Shown: positions 21,931 to 34,085 of the stretch, piece by piece | Layout of the letters: the number at the start of each line of letters is the position of its first letter | Position numbering within the stretch: the first letter of the stretch is position 1 | From: Gerris lacustris | Lineage: Eukaryota > Arthropoda > Insecta > Hemiptera > Gerridae | Assembly (NCBI GenBank): GCA_951217055.1 | Contig: OX578280.1 | Location: 1,922,001 to 1,986,000 of the forward strand | Length of the DNA stretch: 64,000 bases | Direction: 5' to 3' | Notes under the pieces: model-generated | Seen by the model: only the letters and a program-made list of their open reading frames with translations | What the model was told of the DNA's origin: nothing | The model's database searches: none | Program-made: the position numbers and the translations under genes

Positions 21931-22577
21931 TTTTATCTCCAGTAGGGAAAAAAAGTTATGATTTTGAATTAGTTTAGAGGGACTAAAACAGGTCTTTTCA
22001 TCCCTAACTCAAAAAGTAGGGAGAAAAAGTAAAAGTAGGGCGAAAAAGTAAAGTAGGGCAAAAAAGTAAAGATTGCAACTTAATTATTTTATAAATAGTA
22101 GAAAAATGTATGGCTAATGTAATGAAGTTGTCGAAATCAGGTTGGCGGCACTGCGCTTTTTTGACCATGTTTATCTTTGTTTACAACATTATAACCTGCA
22201 TCTAAATAACCTTCTATTTGAGTTTAATTCCAATTCTTATTTGTTTTTAATATTGAATCTCTTATATCTGCTATTAAAAGTGCTAATAATTATTGTTATT
22301 TATTAAAATATTAAATAAAAACTGTGCAATGGATGAAAATGTGAAACTTTTTTCTACTAGAGATAAAATATTGTATGTACCTCGTGAGTAAAGTGCCATT
22401 ATTCCCCTCGCGATAATTATCTCTCTCGGCTGCGCCTCGGGAATTAAAGAGTCTAATTCCCTCGGCTTCGCCTCGGGATTTAGGGACCATGGTTCCTTCG
22501 GCTTCGCCTCAAGAACCAACTTTTTCGCTCAGGGAATAATGGCTTACTTTACTCCCTAGGTGCATAAATAACTATTA
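21931..22577 (-). mobile_element. Family IV composite element, copy b
   Basis: Order reversed relative to copy a: TTTTATCTCCAGTAGGGAAA at 21931, its inverse near 22360, then the hairpin half ending in ACTCCCTAGGTGCATAAATA. Several GGCGAAGCC-type hairpins are intact. Confidence 0.75.
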
Positions 22578-22963
22578 TTTATTTATTTAAAACATTTACA
22601 AATTCACATATAATAATTATAAATTACAATTGCTTACATAAATAATTAAAATACAACAAATTAATATACAAAGAGCCTCCAAGAAGGAAAACTTTGAAAC
22701 AGGAGGCCCAACAGGACCTCCGGAGGACAGTTACAGGATATCTAAACGGGTATGAAGGACACATGTAAACATCACACTATTGAGAGTTATTGTGTTGATT
22801 GATCGCTTAATATTGATTTAATTAACATGAACATAAATTAAATTGCATCTTCAATCAATTTTATTAGCAGGTTAATATTTAATGTACATAAGAGACAGTG
22901 TGATCTCAGTCTGTAAGATCAATTCCATTAACGAGTTACGGAGTGACAATTATATAATGGGTC

Positions 22964-23194
22964 ATGTCAAAACAAATAAAATAACTTGCGGATTCTTTCC
23001 GAACTAACTTTCCATACAGCAAAATTTGCTGAAAGATGACTAAAAGTATTAAAATAATGCATTGTCATCGTGTTCTGAGCTATTCTAAAAGTTTCAAATG
23101 TCAACCTACACGGGAAGTTAGTTAAAAATCGATTGCAAGATTTTGTACTGGACAAACAAACAAACAAGAAAGCAAGCTAATAAAAACGTAGTAA
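22964..23194 (+). repeat. Single arm of family XI
   Basis: Matches one arm of the foldback at 32780 (GTCATCGTGTTCTGAGCTAT, GGGAAGTTAGTTAAAAATCG, CAAACAAGAAAGCAAGC). Family XI is therefore also found as a single unit, and the foldback may be a head-to-head pair. Confidence 0.75.
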
Positions 23195-23239
23195 AATAGA
23201 TGCAGTTTAATGTTAACTATGATTTTCGTTTCTATTATT

Positions 23240-23345
23240 GGATCGAGCGTAGCGAGCTTCTTACATTCGACAAAATATGCACATTGCTATTTGGTCTGTT
23301 TGTCAATACGATAACTCGACTAAAAGTTAAAGGACTAAACCATAC
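23240..23345 (+). repeat. Family II-like 5' fragment
   Basis: TCGAGCGTAGCGAGCTTC, CATTCGACAAAATATGC, GTCTGTTTGTC and CGATAACTCGACTAAAAG follow the order seen at the 5' end of family II. Truncated downstream. Confidence 0.6.
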
Positions 23346-24491
23346 AAATTCTCGATTCTGAGTTAATGGCGCACAACACCAAAGGCGGTAACGGAAAAAG
23401 TAGTTATAGATGATTTAGGAAAATGACAACTTTTGTCAAGCGGCTGTCATTTCTTTGGACGCTTGAGTGTCGCAGAGAAATTCTTACGATGTTTTAGCAG
23501 TGGTATTATTAAACCAAAAAATACTTGTTGTTTCCAACAGAGAAATTTAGCAACTTATTAAATTATCATCCAATAATTTAATTATTTTAATTACACAATT
23601 AAAAATAATAAAGTGTTCTTCTCTTTTTAAATTTAGTAGATAATATAATTATTTTATTAGATTGGAGGAACGGAAGTTTGTTAATACAGTTATTTATTTG
23701 CATGTTATATTTCTAAGTAGTATTATGCTTGTTATGATTGTGGGTCTCTCTCATTATCTTCAGTGCGTTTGTTATTTATTAGAGAGTGTACATATTAGGT
23801 TTGTTCCAACCACTCTTCAAACTGGTTTGGAACTGTACGACGCATGCGCATTTGGAAAAAAGAGTTCCAACGAGCCCAAACTCAAACTCTGACTGACTCC
23901 GACTGTTAATCGGCTGTTCCAACCACCCTCTGATTGAATCACGGATTAGTTTGGAACCAGTCAGAGCAGTCAGCGATCGGCGGCAGGGACTAGTAGTTTG
24001 GGATTGAGTTTGGGTGAACAGAAACGTAACCTTCCGCTCCGCTTCATTGTTTTTGTTTTGATTTCGCTCGCCTATTATAATTATTCTCCTTTCTTGCGAA
24101 TCAACTGTTCTTTTTAAAATGTTTTTGTACGGATGCGACGATGAATTTTTGTGCATATAATTGGCATTTTCTAGATATTTCTGAAAAAAATAAAAATTGG
24201 ACCTATTTTCCAAGATGGACTTTTGATACTTATTCCATTTTCAAACAAATATCGAAAGAATCCGATTTATTTCCGCAATATTTCTTTCGTTAACTGGACT
24301 AAGATTAATATTTGTTTTTTTTTAAACAAAAGAGCATTTAGGATTATATCAATAAAAATACGAATACGAGTGTGCCGTGAGTCTACTAAAACTGGCTCAC
24401 CTCAGTAAGCCCGAAAATTGTGAATTGCGTAAACCGAAATGAAATCGTGAATAATTCATGTATTAAATAAACATTTCTAAAATGTGTGCAT

Positions 24492-27400
24492 TAGGGTGGC
24501 CCTTAATTATTAACTTTTTTTTTTCTTTGCTCCCAACCCCTAATTTTGTTCGAATACATGAAAAACATATTCCATAAAAATTTTAGACCGATTGGAGGCG
24601 ATTAACCCGTGCCGCCGGGCCTTTAAAGTTTTATAATGGTCAAAATTGCCAATTTTGGTTACATCACTATACCTTTTTAACATTAGGATGTGGTAAAATA
24701 ACATATAAAGGTAAATACATACATGTTTTGTAAACTAGACATATTAAACTTATTATCCTGACCTAGAACAAACCTATTATTGGCTTGGTTCGAAATTTAA
24801 TGATTGACATACATAACTTTTTTCATTTTTTTTCGTATTTTCTTAATAAAATAGTGTATTAAAAAAAAACAACTTTTTTTTTTTTTTTTTTTAATTTCAA
24901 TAATATATTATGTTATTGTATATTATGTAATCTAATTTAAAAGACAAATATTTATTAATAACTTCCAATTATAAGGCATCTATTGTTTGACATATAAATC
25001 ACCATCAGTAGTATCATTACTCACTGGATTTGAATGAAGGGATTTGAAGGGTTAAGGGAACCTTAATAAGTTGAAAAGATAAAAAAAGTCACATTAACTT
25101 AGATACCTTCAGGTAAAAGTTTTATCTAGACTCATACTTAAGGATTAAAGTATTAAGAATGAGTCAAGGAAAACCCCCTAAGATTTTGTATTAAACAGTT
25201 GGATTGCAATGAGTGACTCATTTTAGCTTGAAGAACAGTTATACCTAGAGACCGTCTTAGTCTTGGTTCAGACATCAAATAGTGATCATTAGTGCTTTTT
25301 CTTATTTGTGCTTAGTGCTTATAATAACAATATCTAGTGAGAAAGTTAGTCTTCGCTCAAATCAACCCTTTTTGATTGGTCCTGTGTCCCATCAGATTAC
25401 AGGATGCAAACTTCCCTCAAGACAAGTCTTGAGTGTTTTTTTTTTTTTTTATAATCTTAGGACTATTAAGTTAGATGTGAAAATTAGTGCTGCTTTAGTG
25501 ATAAAAGAGGTTAGTGTTTTTTGGGAAAAAGCTAGGATACCGATGAAAAGGAGCGATCATAGCTGTGAAATGCTTATCAAATCACACGATGAGTGGAGAG
25601 GACTTCAAAAAAGTGCTAATAAGACATCAGAATCAGCTAAAAATAGTCGATCCGCTTTTACTGAGAAGTTAGACGATTTATTTGACATTGCCCATAAGGA
25701 TACCGAAGAGCAAATGCGAATCCAGGAAGATATTGAATTTTTACGAATGCAGCGAATGAAAGGGAGACCTGGTATAATGCTGGGTGTCGATAATAACTTA
25801 CACCGGGCAGAAAAGCGTTATGTAGATCGTAAACAAGAAGAGGTAGCCAGGAAAACCCGTTACTTGGAACAAATGGAACAATCGAATCTGGTGGCTGAGT
25901 TGTTACCGAGTACTAGTAGCAGTAGCAGTACAGGAGAAAGTGAAGGAATTCTCGACGCAGTTGCTGCTGAAGGAACACTCCCTAGAACATCAGGTCTAAG
26001 AGGTACCCATGACTTTTTTAATGATCGCTTAGCAGCAGCATTAGACAGATGTAAAATTAGTGATCGAGATGCAGTACACATTTTAATGGCTACTGCAGAG
26101 GCGTTGGGGCATGAAACAAAGAATTTAGTAATCAATAGAAATTCTATTAGTCGAAAGCGCTCTCAGTTTAGAACCCTGAGATATAAAGAAATGTTAAAGA
26201 ACTTCAATATAGACGAAAACCAAGTAGTTGTCGTTCATTGGGACGGAAAACTTCTACCTGCTATTAGTGGCGATGACAAAATTGAGAGATTGACAATTTT
26301 TTTTGACTTTTGATGGGAAGGAACAGCTGATAGGTGCTCCAAGTATAAATCAAGCAAGTGGTCTAGAGCAAGCAAATGCAGTGTTCAGAAGTTTAGAAGA
26401 ATGGGGTCTTTTGGACTCAGTCCAGGCAATGTGTTTTGACACAACTGCGTCAAATACGGGAAGAATTAATGGTGCTTGCAGAAATATTGAAACCATTTTG
26501 GAAAAAGAATTGCTATATCTTCCTTGTAGGCATCACATTTTTGAGGTGGTACTAAAAGGAGTGTTTGATGAGCTAATGGGACCTACTTCTGGTCCTGAAG
26601 TTCCAATCTTTTCTAGATTTAAAAATAAGTGGAGTGATATCAACACAAAAAAAAAAATCTTCTGGTATTGAAGACAATGATGTAAACAAGGCCATTTCAG
26701 AGGTGTTAAAAATAGAGCTTATCGATTTTTTCTTCAATAAGTTACAAGAAAAGCAGTTCAGAGAAGATTATAGGGAACTTTTGGAACTTGCAGTAATTTT
26801 TCTTGGAGAAACTCCACCTCGTGGAATATCTTTTAGGAAACCAGGCGCTATAAGCTATGCAAGATGGATGGCCAAAACTATCTACTGCATTAAATTTTTT
26901 TTATTTAGAGATGAGTTTCGATTATCGGACAAAGAGAGGTCTTCTCTAAAACATATGTGTATGTTTCTTGTAAGAATCTATTTACCTGCTTGGTATGAAG
27001 CTACAAATGCCATTTAGGCTCCATTATCAGATCTGAACTTCATTAAAAAATTAGTTAATTATGTGGAAATAAATTCAAGTATTAGTAACGCTGCGATCAA
27101 GAAATTTTCCAACCATTTGTGGTATTTAGCTCCAGAAACGGCATCATTTGGTGTTTTTGACGAAAGAGTTACAATTGAAATGAAAGTTAAAATGGTTGAA
27201 AGACTACATGAAATTATTGAAGAAGAGCAAAAAAGAGAAAATAAATTTTTTCTAAGACCTAGAGAAGCATCAAACATCCTTCTTAAAGATCTCTCAGATT
27301 TCATAACACCTGCTTCATTAAAACTGTTTAGTCGCTTCAACATTAAGAAGGATTTCTTACAAACTCCTCCCACAACGTGGTGTCAAAATAAAGAATATTT

Positions 27401-27847
27401 AGAAGGATTAAATATTATGAGGAAAGTTGAGGTTGTCAACGATGTTGCAGAGAGAGGCATTCAGTTGATTTCATTCTTATTGAAAATACGAAAAAAAAAA
27501 AGAAAAAAGTTATGTATGTCAATCATTAAATTTCGAACCAAGCCAATAATAGGTTTGTTCTAGGTCAGGATAATAAGTTTAATATGTCTAGTTTACAAAA
27601 CATGTATGTATTTACCTTTATATGTTATTTTACCACACCCTAATGTTAAAAAAGTATAGTGATGTAACCAAAATTGGCAATTTTGACCATTATAAAACTT
27701 TAAAGGCCCGGCGGCACGGGTTAATCGCCTCCAATCGGTCTAAAATTTTTATGGAATATGTTTTTCATGTATTCGAACAAAATTAGGGGTTGGGAGCTCA
27801 AAATTTTTGACATTTTTTTTTCACCCCTATAGCTAAGGGCCACCCTA
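24492..27847 (+). mobile_element. hAT-like DNA transposon A with long TIRs and 8-bp target duplication
   Basis: It begins TAGGGTGGCCCTTA and ends with the inverse. Inverted arms span 24492-24842 and 27482-27847. It is flanked on both sides by GTGTGCAT (24484-24491 and 27848-27855). This 8-bp duplication fits the hAT pattern nTnnnnAn, and the TAGGG tip fits hAT ends. The single gene inside is broken (next entry). It is inserted in element D. Confidence 0.85.
25282..27563 (+). pseudogene. Divergent hAT-like transposase, broken by two frameshifts and one stop
   Basis: Three frames together cover one protein. Part 1 (25282-26313) has an N-terminal EVSVFWEKARIP block (about residue 75), charged coiled-coil-like text, a serine-rich linker and HWDGK with a candidate catalytic D (about residue 321). 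A T8 run at 26297-26304 shifts the frame. Part 2 (26303-26671) has CFDTTASNTG with a second D (residue 46) and C75-x-x-H78, like the D and CxxH of hAT transposases. An A11 run at 26647-26657 shifts again. Part 3 resumes at 26634, has a TAG at 27015-27017, then continues to an LAPETASFGVFDE block that may hold the catalytic E. A T-run ending in TTAG at about 25437-25462 could be a splice acceptor, so the ORF start is uncertain. The last codons run into the TIR. Both shifts are at homopolymers, so sequencing error is possible. Confidence 0.75.
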
Positions 27848-28540
27848 GTGTGCATGTATTTTCGTCATATCCTCTATGAGTATGTAGGTTTTACTTCCAA
27901 CTTTCGAGTTTAATTAGCATTAGAAAATGAAACTTTTGTGTTGTGGCCCCCCCTTGTTGTGCGAGCCCCTAGGTGGCCTAAATCAGGCCCTGATTTAAGC
28001 GACTGGCACTTATCTTCATCAACTATTGACTTATCCATCATCCATATCTTTAATATTAATAAGTTCAGGTATTTTCGATAGGACAGGAACGCAAAATCAC
28101 ATAAACGATCAACTCAAAAAGTTGTTCTGATAACAGTGCTAAAACCTACCACAACAGCAAACAGTTTGGTTCGAGAAAGGAGCGTTCCAACAAAAACGAA
28201 ATCACAAATCAATTCCCAACGGTCAGTGATCGCGCATGCGCATTACGTCAATCACGGACTAATCCGAAACTGATTCGGAACTGGTGGTTGGAACAAACCT
28301 ATTATAAACTGAATATTACTGATTGTACAAACAAGACTGAGGTCAAGACAGAGCCCTCGCTCTAGCCAATTAGTCTATTGAGAGCTCTCGCAGACGTTGT
28401 TTTGTTTATGTGAATTGAGTTTTGTATTTATGTTTTTTGTAATAATTCTGTTTGTAACTTTCTGTTTTATTGTGGAAATATAATTATTATTATTAATTAT
28501 TGCAAAAAGTTCTAGTTTAGATGTATAAGAGCTCAACCTT

Positions 28541-29833
28541 ACAGGTCAAGTGTGTGCTAGTCAGCACACAGCGAAGTTCCGTAGGCAACAAAGTATTGAT
28601 TAAGTAGTACCTATTGATGGTGTTTTTTAAAATGGTAAAAAGCTTACTTTGAACTATCCTATGGGTCTGATATTCTCCAAACACATAAACAAACTTCTGT
28701 TAAAGTATTTTTGCCAATGAACCAGACTATAAACATAATAATACATCCAAAAGAGCATAATTATATAAAAAAAAGTATTTTATCTCCAGTAGGGAAAAAA
28801 AGTTATGATTTTGAATTAGTTTAGAGGGACTAAAACAGGACTTTTCATCCCTGAACTCAAAAAGTAGGGAGAAAAAGTAAAAGTAGGGCGAAAAAGTAAA
28901 GTAGGGCAAATAAGTAAAGATAGCAACTTAATTATTTTATAAATAATAGAAAATGTATGGCTAATGTAATGAAGTTGTTGAAATCAGGTTGGCGGCACTG
29001 CGCTTTTTTGACCATGTTTATCTTTGTTTACAACATTATAACCTGCATCTAAATAACCTTCTATTTGAGTTTAATTCCAATTCTTATTTGTTTTTAATAT
29101 TGAATCTCTTATATATGCTATTAAAAGTGCTAATAATTATTGTTATTTATTGAAATAATAAATAAATTCTGTGCTATGAACGAAAATGTGTAGTTTGTTC
29201 CTACTGGAGATAAAATATTGTATGTACCTCGTGAGTAAACTGCCATTATTCCCCTCGCGATAATTAGAGTTATTCCCTCGGCTGCGCCTCGGGAATTAAA
29301 GAGTCTAATTCCCTCGGCTTCGCCTCGGGATTTAGGGACCATGGTTCCTTCGGCTTCGCCTCAAGAACCAACTTTTTTCGCTCAGGGAATAATGGCTTAC
29401 TTTACTCCCTAGGTGCATAAATAACTATTTTTTCTCGAAATTTTAAAAAAGTGGTATCTTTACTTTTGGTCGAAGAATGTTCAGGATTTTTTTGCACTTT
29501 ACATAGGCGAGATAGAGGGGGGAAGGGCACTTTTCACACCAATTTTAAACTCGCCTACGCAGGCCCTATCAAAGCTTATAACCAAAAAATTTGTAATCAG
29601 CTCGACGTATCCTTTCATATGATACTTCACACGGTCTCAAAAAACAATTAACCCTTAAGTTTTTCACCCTTATTCTTATTTTTTTTTTTTTAAGTCGCTA
29701 TATTTTTAAAATGTTTGGGTACGTACTATAAACATATATGCCAAATTTCAAAGTGATCGGACGAAAGGTGTAGCCGTGACAGACAGTCGAACGCAGGATA
29801 ATATTAGGGTCCTTGGTTTTGCCTACGGACCCT
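28541..29833 (-). mobile_element. Family VIII element, copy b, interrupted by family IV
   Basis: The 5' hairpin AGGGTCC...GGACCCT is at 29806-29833. The 3' terminal hairpin TGTGTGCTagtcAGCACACA is at 28551-28570, preceded by AGGTCAAG. Sequence on both sides of 28778-29429 matches copies at 12929 and 60151, so the family IV element there is a later insertion. Confidence 0.75.
28778..29429 (-). mobile_element. Family IV composite element, copy c, nested in family VIII
   Basis: Complete: TTTTATCTCCAGTAGGGAAA at the left, hairpin half at the right ending in CTAGGTGCATAAATAACTAT. The host site is a T-rich run in family VIII, so any target duplication is ambiguous. Confidence 0.8.
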
Positions 29834-30723
29834 AAAAATTTCGAAAGTACTCTAAATAATATATGTACGTATACGAAGATCAAGAAATAAAAGGGCATAA
29901 CGTTTTTTTATATAAAAATTCCTTTTTAAATTGAATTCGTGGAACTTCTGCATATTTATCTCAACTCGAGCTAGAAGGACGGAGTGATATCAATGCTTCG
30001 GTAAAGGTAAAAGGTAATTGCCTTAAGGGAGGAAAACTGCACCTTATCTCTTTGTTCAGATAAAGTAAAAATAAAAAATGCTTTTCTAACAATTCTATAT
30101 AAGAATAGAAACGAAGTAGGTACTTAAACATCATTAGACTATATATACTTGACACGATATAGAGGTGAATAAACGCTAAATTAACACCGTCTTAACGTCT
30201 ACGGGTGTAGACGACAAACACAGAGTCCTTCTCTAACTTCCTTTATACACTCAGTGTGAATACTCTCTCCGCCTTTATATACCATACAAATAATTAACTT
30301 TTCTTATTCAAATTAACACAAAAACACTGAAGAATAGAATTAGTCACGGAACATATTTTTTTACGAAAAGTGTAGAATAATTATTTGTTTTTTATAAGCT
30401 GTGTCGTGTTATTGATTGCTAAAAACTTTTATACGAAGCTTGGTTTAAAAGAAAAAGTCTTACATGAGACCGAGATATAGCAAACACCTGACGTGTTTCC
30501 AAATTAAACCGGTTAAAATATCACATAAACAAGTTATCGCATTATTAAAGCTATTTATTTTCGCAGAAAGCTGGCAAAATTCTAAGAGTACAAAAAAAGA
30601 TAATTACTAGGTTAATCCTAAATTTGCCTTACCGAGCATCATGTAAGAAAATGTTTGCTAAACTGGAATTGTTGACTGTCAGTGGATTATATATTTTTAG
30701 AAATCTGAAAAAAATACATATAA
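29834..30723. other. No gene seen
   Basis: Unassigned. A short inverted motif GTCTACGGGTGTAGAC occurs at about 30198. No ORF with recognisable motifs. Confidence 0.45.
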
Positions 30724-31352
30724 TATTAATTAGACAGACAACATTTTTGAATAATTGTTTTAGTAAAACGAACACCGACACTGCTATGAAGTGATAAAGA
30801 TCGCTAAATTTATTAAAGTGGACCCAAACGTTTAAAATAAAGAAAAAAACGTTTTTACCGATATCTTACGTTCTAACGTAACGATTGTAATAAAACTCCT
30901 TACACATTGTCTAAAGTACAATTGAAACAGGCATGTAAAATTTCAACCTGATACAAGCAGAAGCTTTAAAGTAGGGAAGAGGTATATTTGATAATATTTT
31001 AAATTAGTAGGCCGTGTAGGTAGAAAACATTCCTATTTCAATCCAAACTCCTTTAACAAACATACTCTTTCACTATAAGCTCATCATGATCAACTTTTTT
31101 CTTATATTCAATATATATTTATAGTAAGACGCTTGCTTTAATTATACAAATAATGATTTTCTTTTAATTTTGCCTTAACTCTGCTAGGTACAAACAGTTC
31201 GTTACTTTTAATTTTGTCTCTTTCCTAACTCCGCCATGTATAAGTAGTTAGCAATGTATACGGACTTAGTAGTGTGATTTTATAATTTATATTTAATGAA
31301 AAATGTAAGGAACTTCGTTCCTACCGGGTGTCCCGCGACACCACACGTATTT
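30724..31352 (+). mobile_element. Family I element, copy c, 5'-truncated
   Basis: Starts in the GTAAAACGAACACCGACACTG block and runs to an excellent 3' end: GGAACTTCGTTCC (31309-31321), hairpin GGTGTC-ccgc-GACACC (31327-31342), CACACGTATTT. The 5' leader is missing. Confidence 0.75.
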
Positions 31353-32093
31353 ATTTTTTTTTTTTTCCTCAAGTTTTAACTTCCCAACTTTAGAACATCA
31401 TATTGGTTAGGCTTCAGCGGGTGATGTCACCATTAACTAAAGATTTAGCATTTAGATCGTTCTGGGCTCAATTCCCCCTTTACTTACATTTTCCCTATGT
31501 TCCCCTTAGAGATAACATTTTATAAATTCCCTATAGGCAGTTATCAATAAAATTTAGAAATGATTATACTTGGTATACACTCGTAAATTTTATTTTAAAA
31601 TTTTAAAGAAGTGCTGATAATTATGCTAGTAAAGGTTTAGGCGTGATGAAGTGTTATTTATAAACTATTGTACTTTTTAATTTGTTTAAAAAATAAATCC
31701 AACTATTTTTTGACTGGAAATGGAAAACTTATTTCTTTAAACGTTCTTCCTACAGAAAGTTTCACAAAACATAAAATATTGTCTGTAGTTCCTTCTGCAA
31801 TTTTGGTTAAATACATTTTTTATAAAAAATTAAATTAGAATTTTAAATTCTAATCGCATTTAGAAGCCCTGTTGTCCGCCCTTTATAAAGCTACCAAAAA
31901 GTTTCATAGCCTTCATTGCCCCCAGAATTGAGCTTAACATTGTTCCCAAAAACCAACAAAATCTGGTCAACCGTTTGGACGTGATTGACGCACAGACAAA
32001 CGGACATAAAAGTTTTCTAAACTTAAATTTGTTAAGAGGACTACTCATTTAATGGAAATGCAAAATGTGAGCCCAATCGAAAATTTCAATATA
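31353..32093. other. No gene seen
   Basis: Unassigned. 31860-32010 contains AAAATCTGGTCAACCGTTTG followed by CGCACAGACAAACGGAC, typical of insect non-coding repeats, but no boundaries can be set. Confidence 0.45.
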
Positions 32094-32774
32094 AATAGTT
32101 ATTTATGCACCTAGGGAGTAAAGTAAGCCATTATTCCATGAGCGAAAAAGTTGGTTCTTGAGGCGAAGCCGAAGGAACCATGGTCCCTAAATCCCGAGGC
32201 GAAGCCGAGGGAATTAGACTCTTTAATTCCCGAGGCGCAGCCGAGGGAATAACTCAAATTTGCTCCCGAGGCGCAGCCGAGGGAGATAATTATCGCGAGG
32301 GGAATAATGGCAGTTTACTCACGAGGTACATACAATATTTTATCTCCAGTAGGAAGAAAATACACATTTTCGTCCATAGCACAGAATTTATTTATTATTT
32401 CAATAAATAACAATAATTATTAGCACATTTAATAGCAGATATAAGAGATTCAATATTAAAAACAAATAAGAATTGGAATTAAACTCAAATAGAAGGTTAT
32501 TTAGATGCAGGTTATAATGTTGTAAACAAAGATAAAAATGGTCAAAAAAGCGCAGTGCCGCCAACCTGATTTCAACAACTTCATTACATTAGCCATACTT
32601 TTTCTACTATTTATAAAATAATTAAGTTGCAATCTTTACTTTTTTGCCCTACTTTACTTTTTCGCCCTACTTTTACTTTTTCTCCCTACTTTTTGAGTTC
32701 AGGGATGAAAAGACCTGTTTTAGTCCCTCTAAACTAATTCAAAATCATAACTTTTTTCCCCTACTGGAGATAAA
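32094..32774 (+). mobile_element. Family IV composite element, copy d (reference copy)
   Basis: The best-preserved copy. Four GC-rich hairpins follow one another at 32153-32179, 32192-32212, 32226-32250 and 32263-32285. Their outer stems are GGTTC.../...GAACC, TCCC/GGGA, ATTCCC/GGGAAT and CTCCC/GGGAG, but all share GA, GGC, a GAA or GCA triloop, GCC, GA. The second half is the MITE bounded by TTTTATCTCCAGTAGG and its inverse. No coding capacity. Confidence 0.85.
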
Positions 32775-32779
32775 AGAAA

Positions 32780-34085
32780 TTTTTATATACTACGTTTTTG
32801 AATTTTTTATTGAATCGTATGTAATGTTTATAATATAATTGTTATTGGTATATAATATATAATGTTGGTGAAAAAAAATGGTCCGAATTTATTTACTTCA
32901 CATAAATGACAACCATCTAGAGAGCTGATCTTAAACCTATAAAAGGACAAATCTTTGTACAACGGATCTCCCCAACACCAAACCTAAACCGTGCCATCGA
33001 TATATTTGAAATAATATAATCGATAAATAATATAATCGATATATTTCCTGTTTTGCTGTCATTCAATGTTTATCTCTTATTTATAAAAATCACAAATTTG
33101 AAACCCGTCAAAATGAAGATTGCGTAAATATGGGATATGGCAAAACAAATAAAATAACTGGCGGATTTTTTCCGAACTAACTTTCCATACAGAAAAATTT
33201 GCTAAAAGCCAATTAAATTCTGCTGAAAGATGGCTAAAAGTATTCAAATAATGCATTGTCATCGTGTTCTGAGCTATGCTAAAAGTTTCATATGTCTAGC
33301 TATTCGGGAAGTTAGTTAAAAATCGATTGCCAGATTTGTACCGGACAAACAAACAAACAAACAAGAAAGCAAGCTAATAAAAACGTAGTAATAAATATAC
33401 AGACTCCACTCCAATCTTATATATATTTAAGATTTTTGGATGCAAGTTATTTTAGAAGAATTTTGCATTGGTCTCAGACTTAATGTAGATTCACTATTTT
33501 ATTGTTTTTACTACGTTTTTATTAGCTTGCATTCTTGTTTGTTTGTTTGTCCGGTACAAATCTGGCAATCGATATCTAACTAACTTCCCGAATAGCTAGA
33601 CATATGAAACTTTTAGCATAGCTCAGAACACGATGACAATGCATTATTTTAATACTTTTAGCCATCTTTCAGCAGAATTTAATTAGTTTTCAGCAAATTT
33701 TGCTGTGCGGAAAGTTAGTTCGGAAAAAATCCGCCAGTTATTTTATTTGTTTTGCCATATCCAATATTTACGAAATCTTCATTTTGACGGGTCTCAAATT
33801 TGTGATAGATAAACATTGAATGACAGCAAAACAGGAAATATCGATTATATTATTTCAAATATATCGATGGCATTAGATTTGGTGTTGGGGAGATCCGTTG
33901 TACAAAGATTTATCCTTTTATAGGTTTAAGATCAGCTCTCTGGATGGTTGTCATTTATGTGAAGTAAATACATTCGTAACTATTTTTTTTTTTTTTTTAC
34001 ATTATACATTATGTAACAATAACAATTATATTATCAACATTACATACGATTCAACAGAAAATTTAAAATCGTAGTATATAAAAAG
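32780..34085. mobile_element. Family XI foldback element
   Basis: Arms 32780-33391 and 33509-34085 are inverted copies around a 117-bp centre. The outer tips read TTTTATATACTACG. Each arm contains a GTTTGTTTGTCCGGTACAAA-type tract. It abuts the end of family IV copy d. No coding capacity. Confidence 0.85.

Larger units (their letters stand above)
23798..28299. mobile_element. TA-flanked TIR element D, interrupted by element A
   Basis: 16-bp terminal inverted repeats GGTTTGTTCCAACCAC lie next to TA on both sides (23796-23797 and 28300-28301), as in Tc1/mariner-type insertions. Without the nested element A the body is about 1.1 kb and non-coding. Inside the right part, 27934-27995 resembles the end of another TIR element (GGCCTAAATCAGGCCCTG). 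Confidence 0.65.

Noticed and set aside
25282..27563. Introns explaining the frame changes in the A transposase
   Set aside because: The frame changes fall at T8 and A11 runs with continuous protein similarity across them and no donor/acceptor pair. Frameshift or sequencing error is simpler. A possible intron is kept only for the 5' end near 25460.
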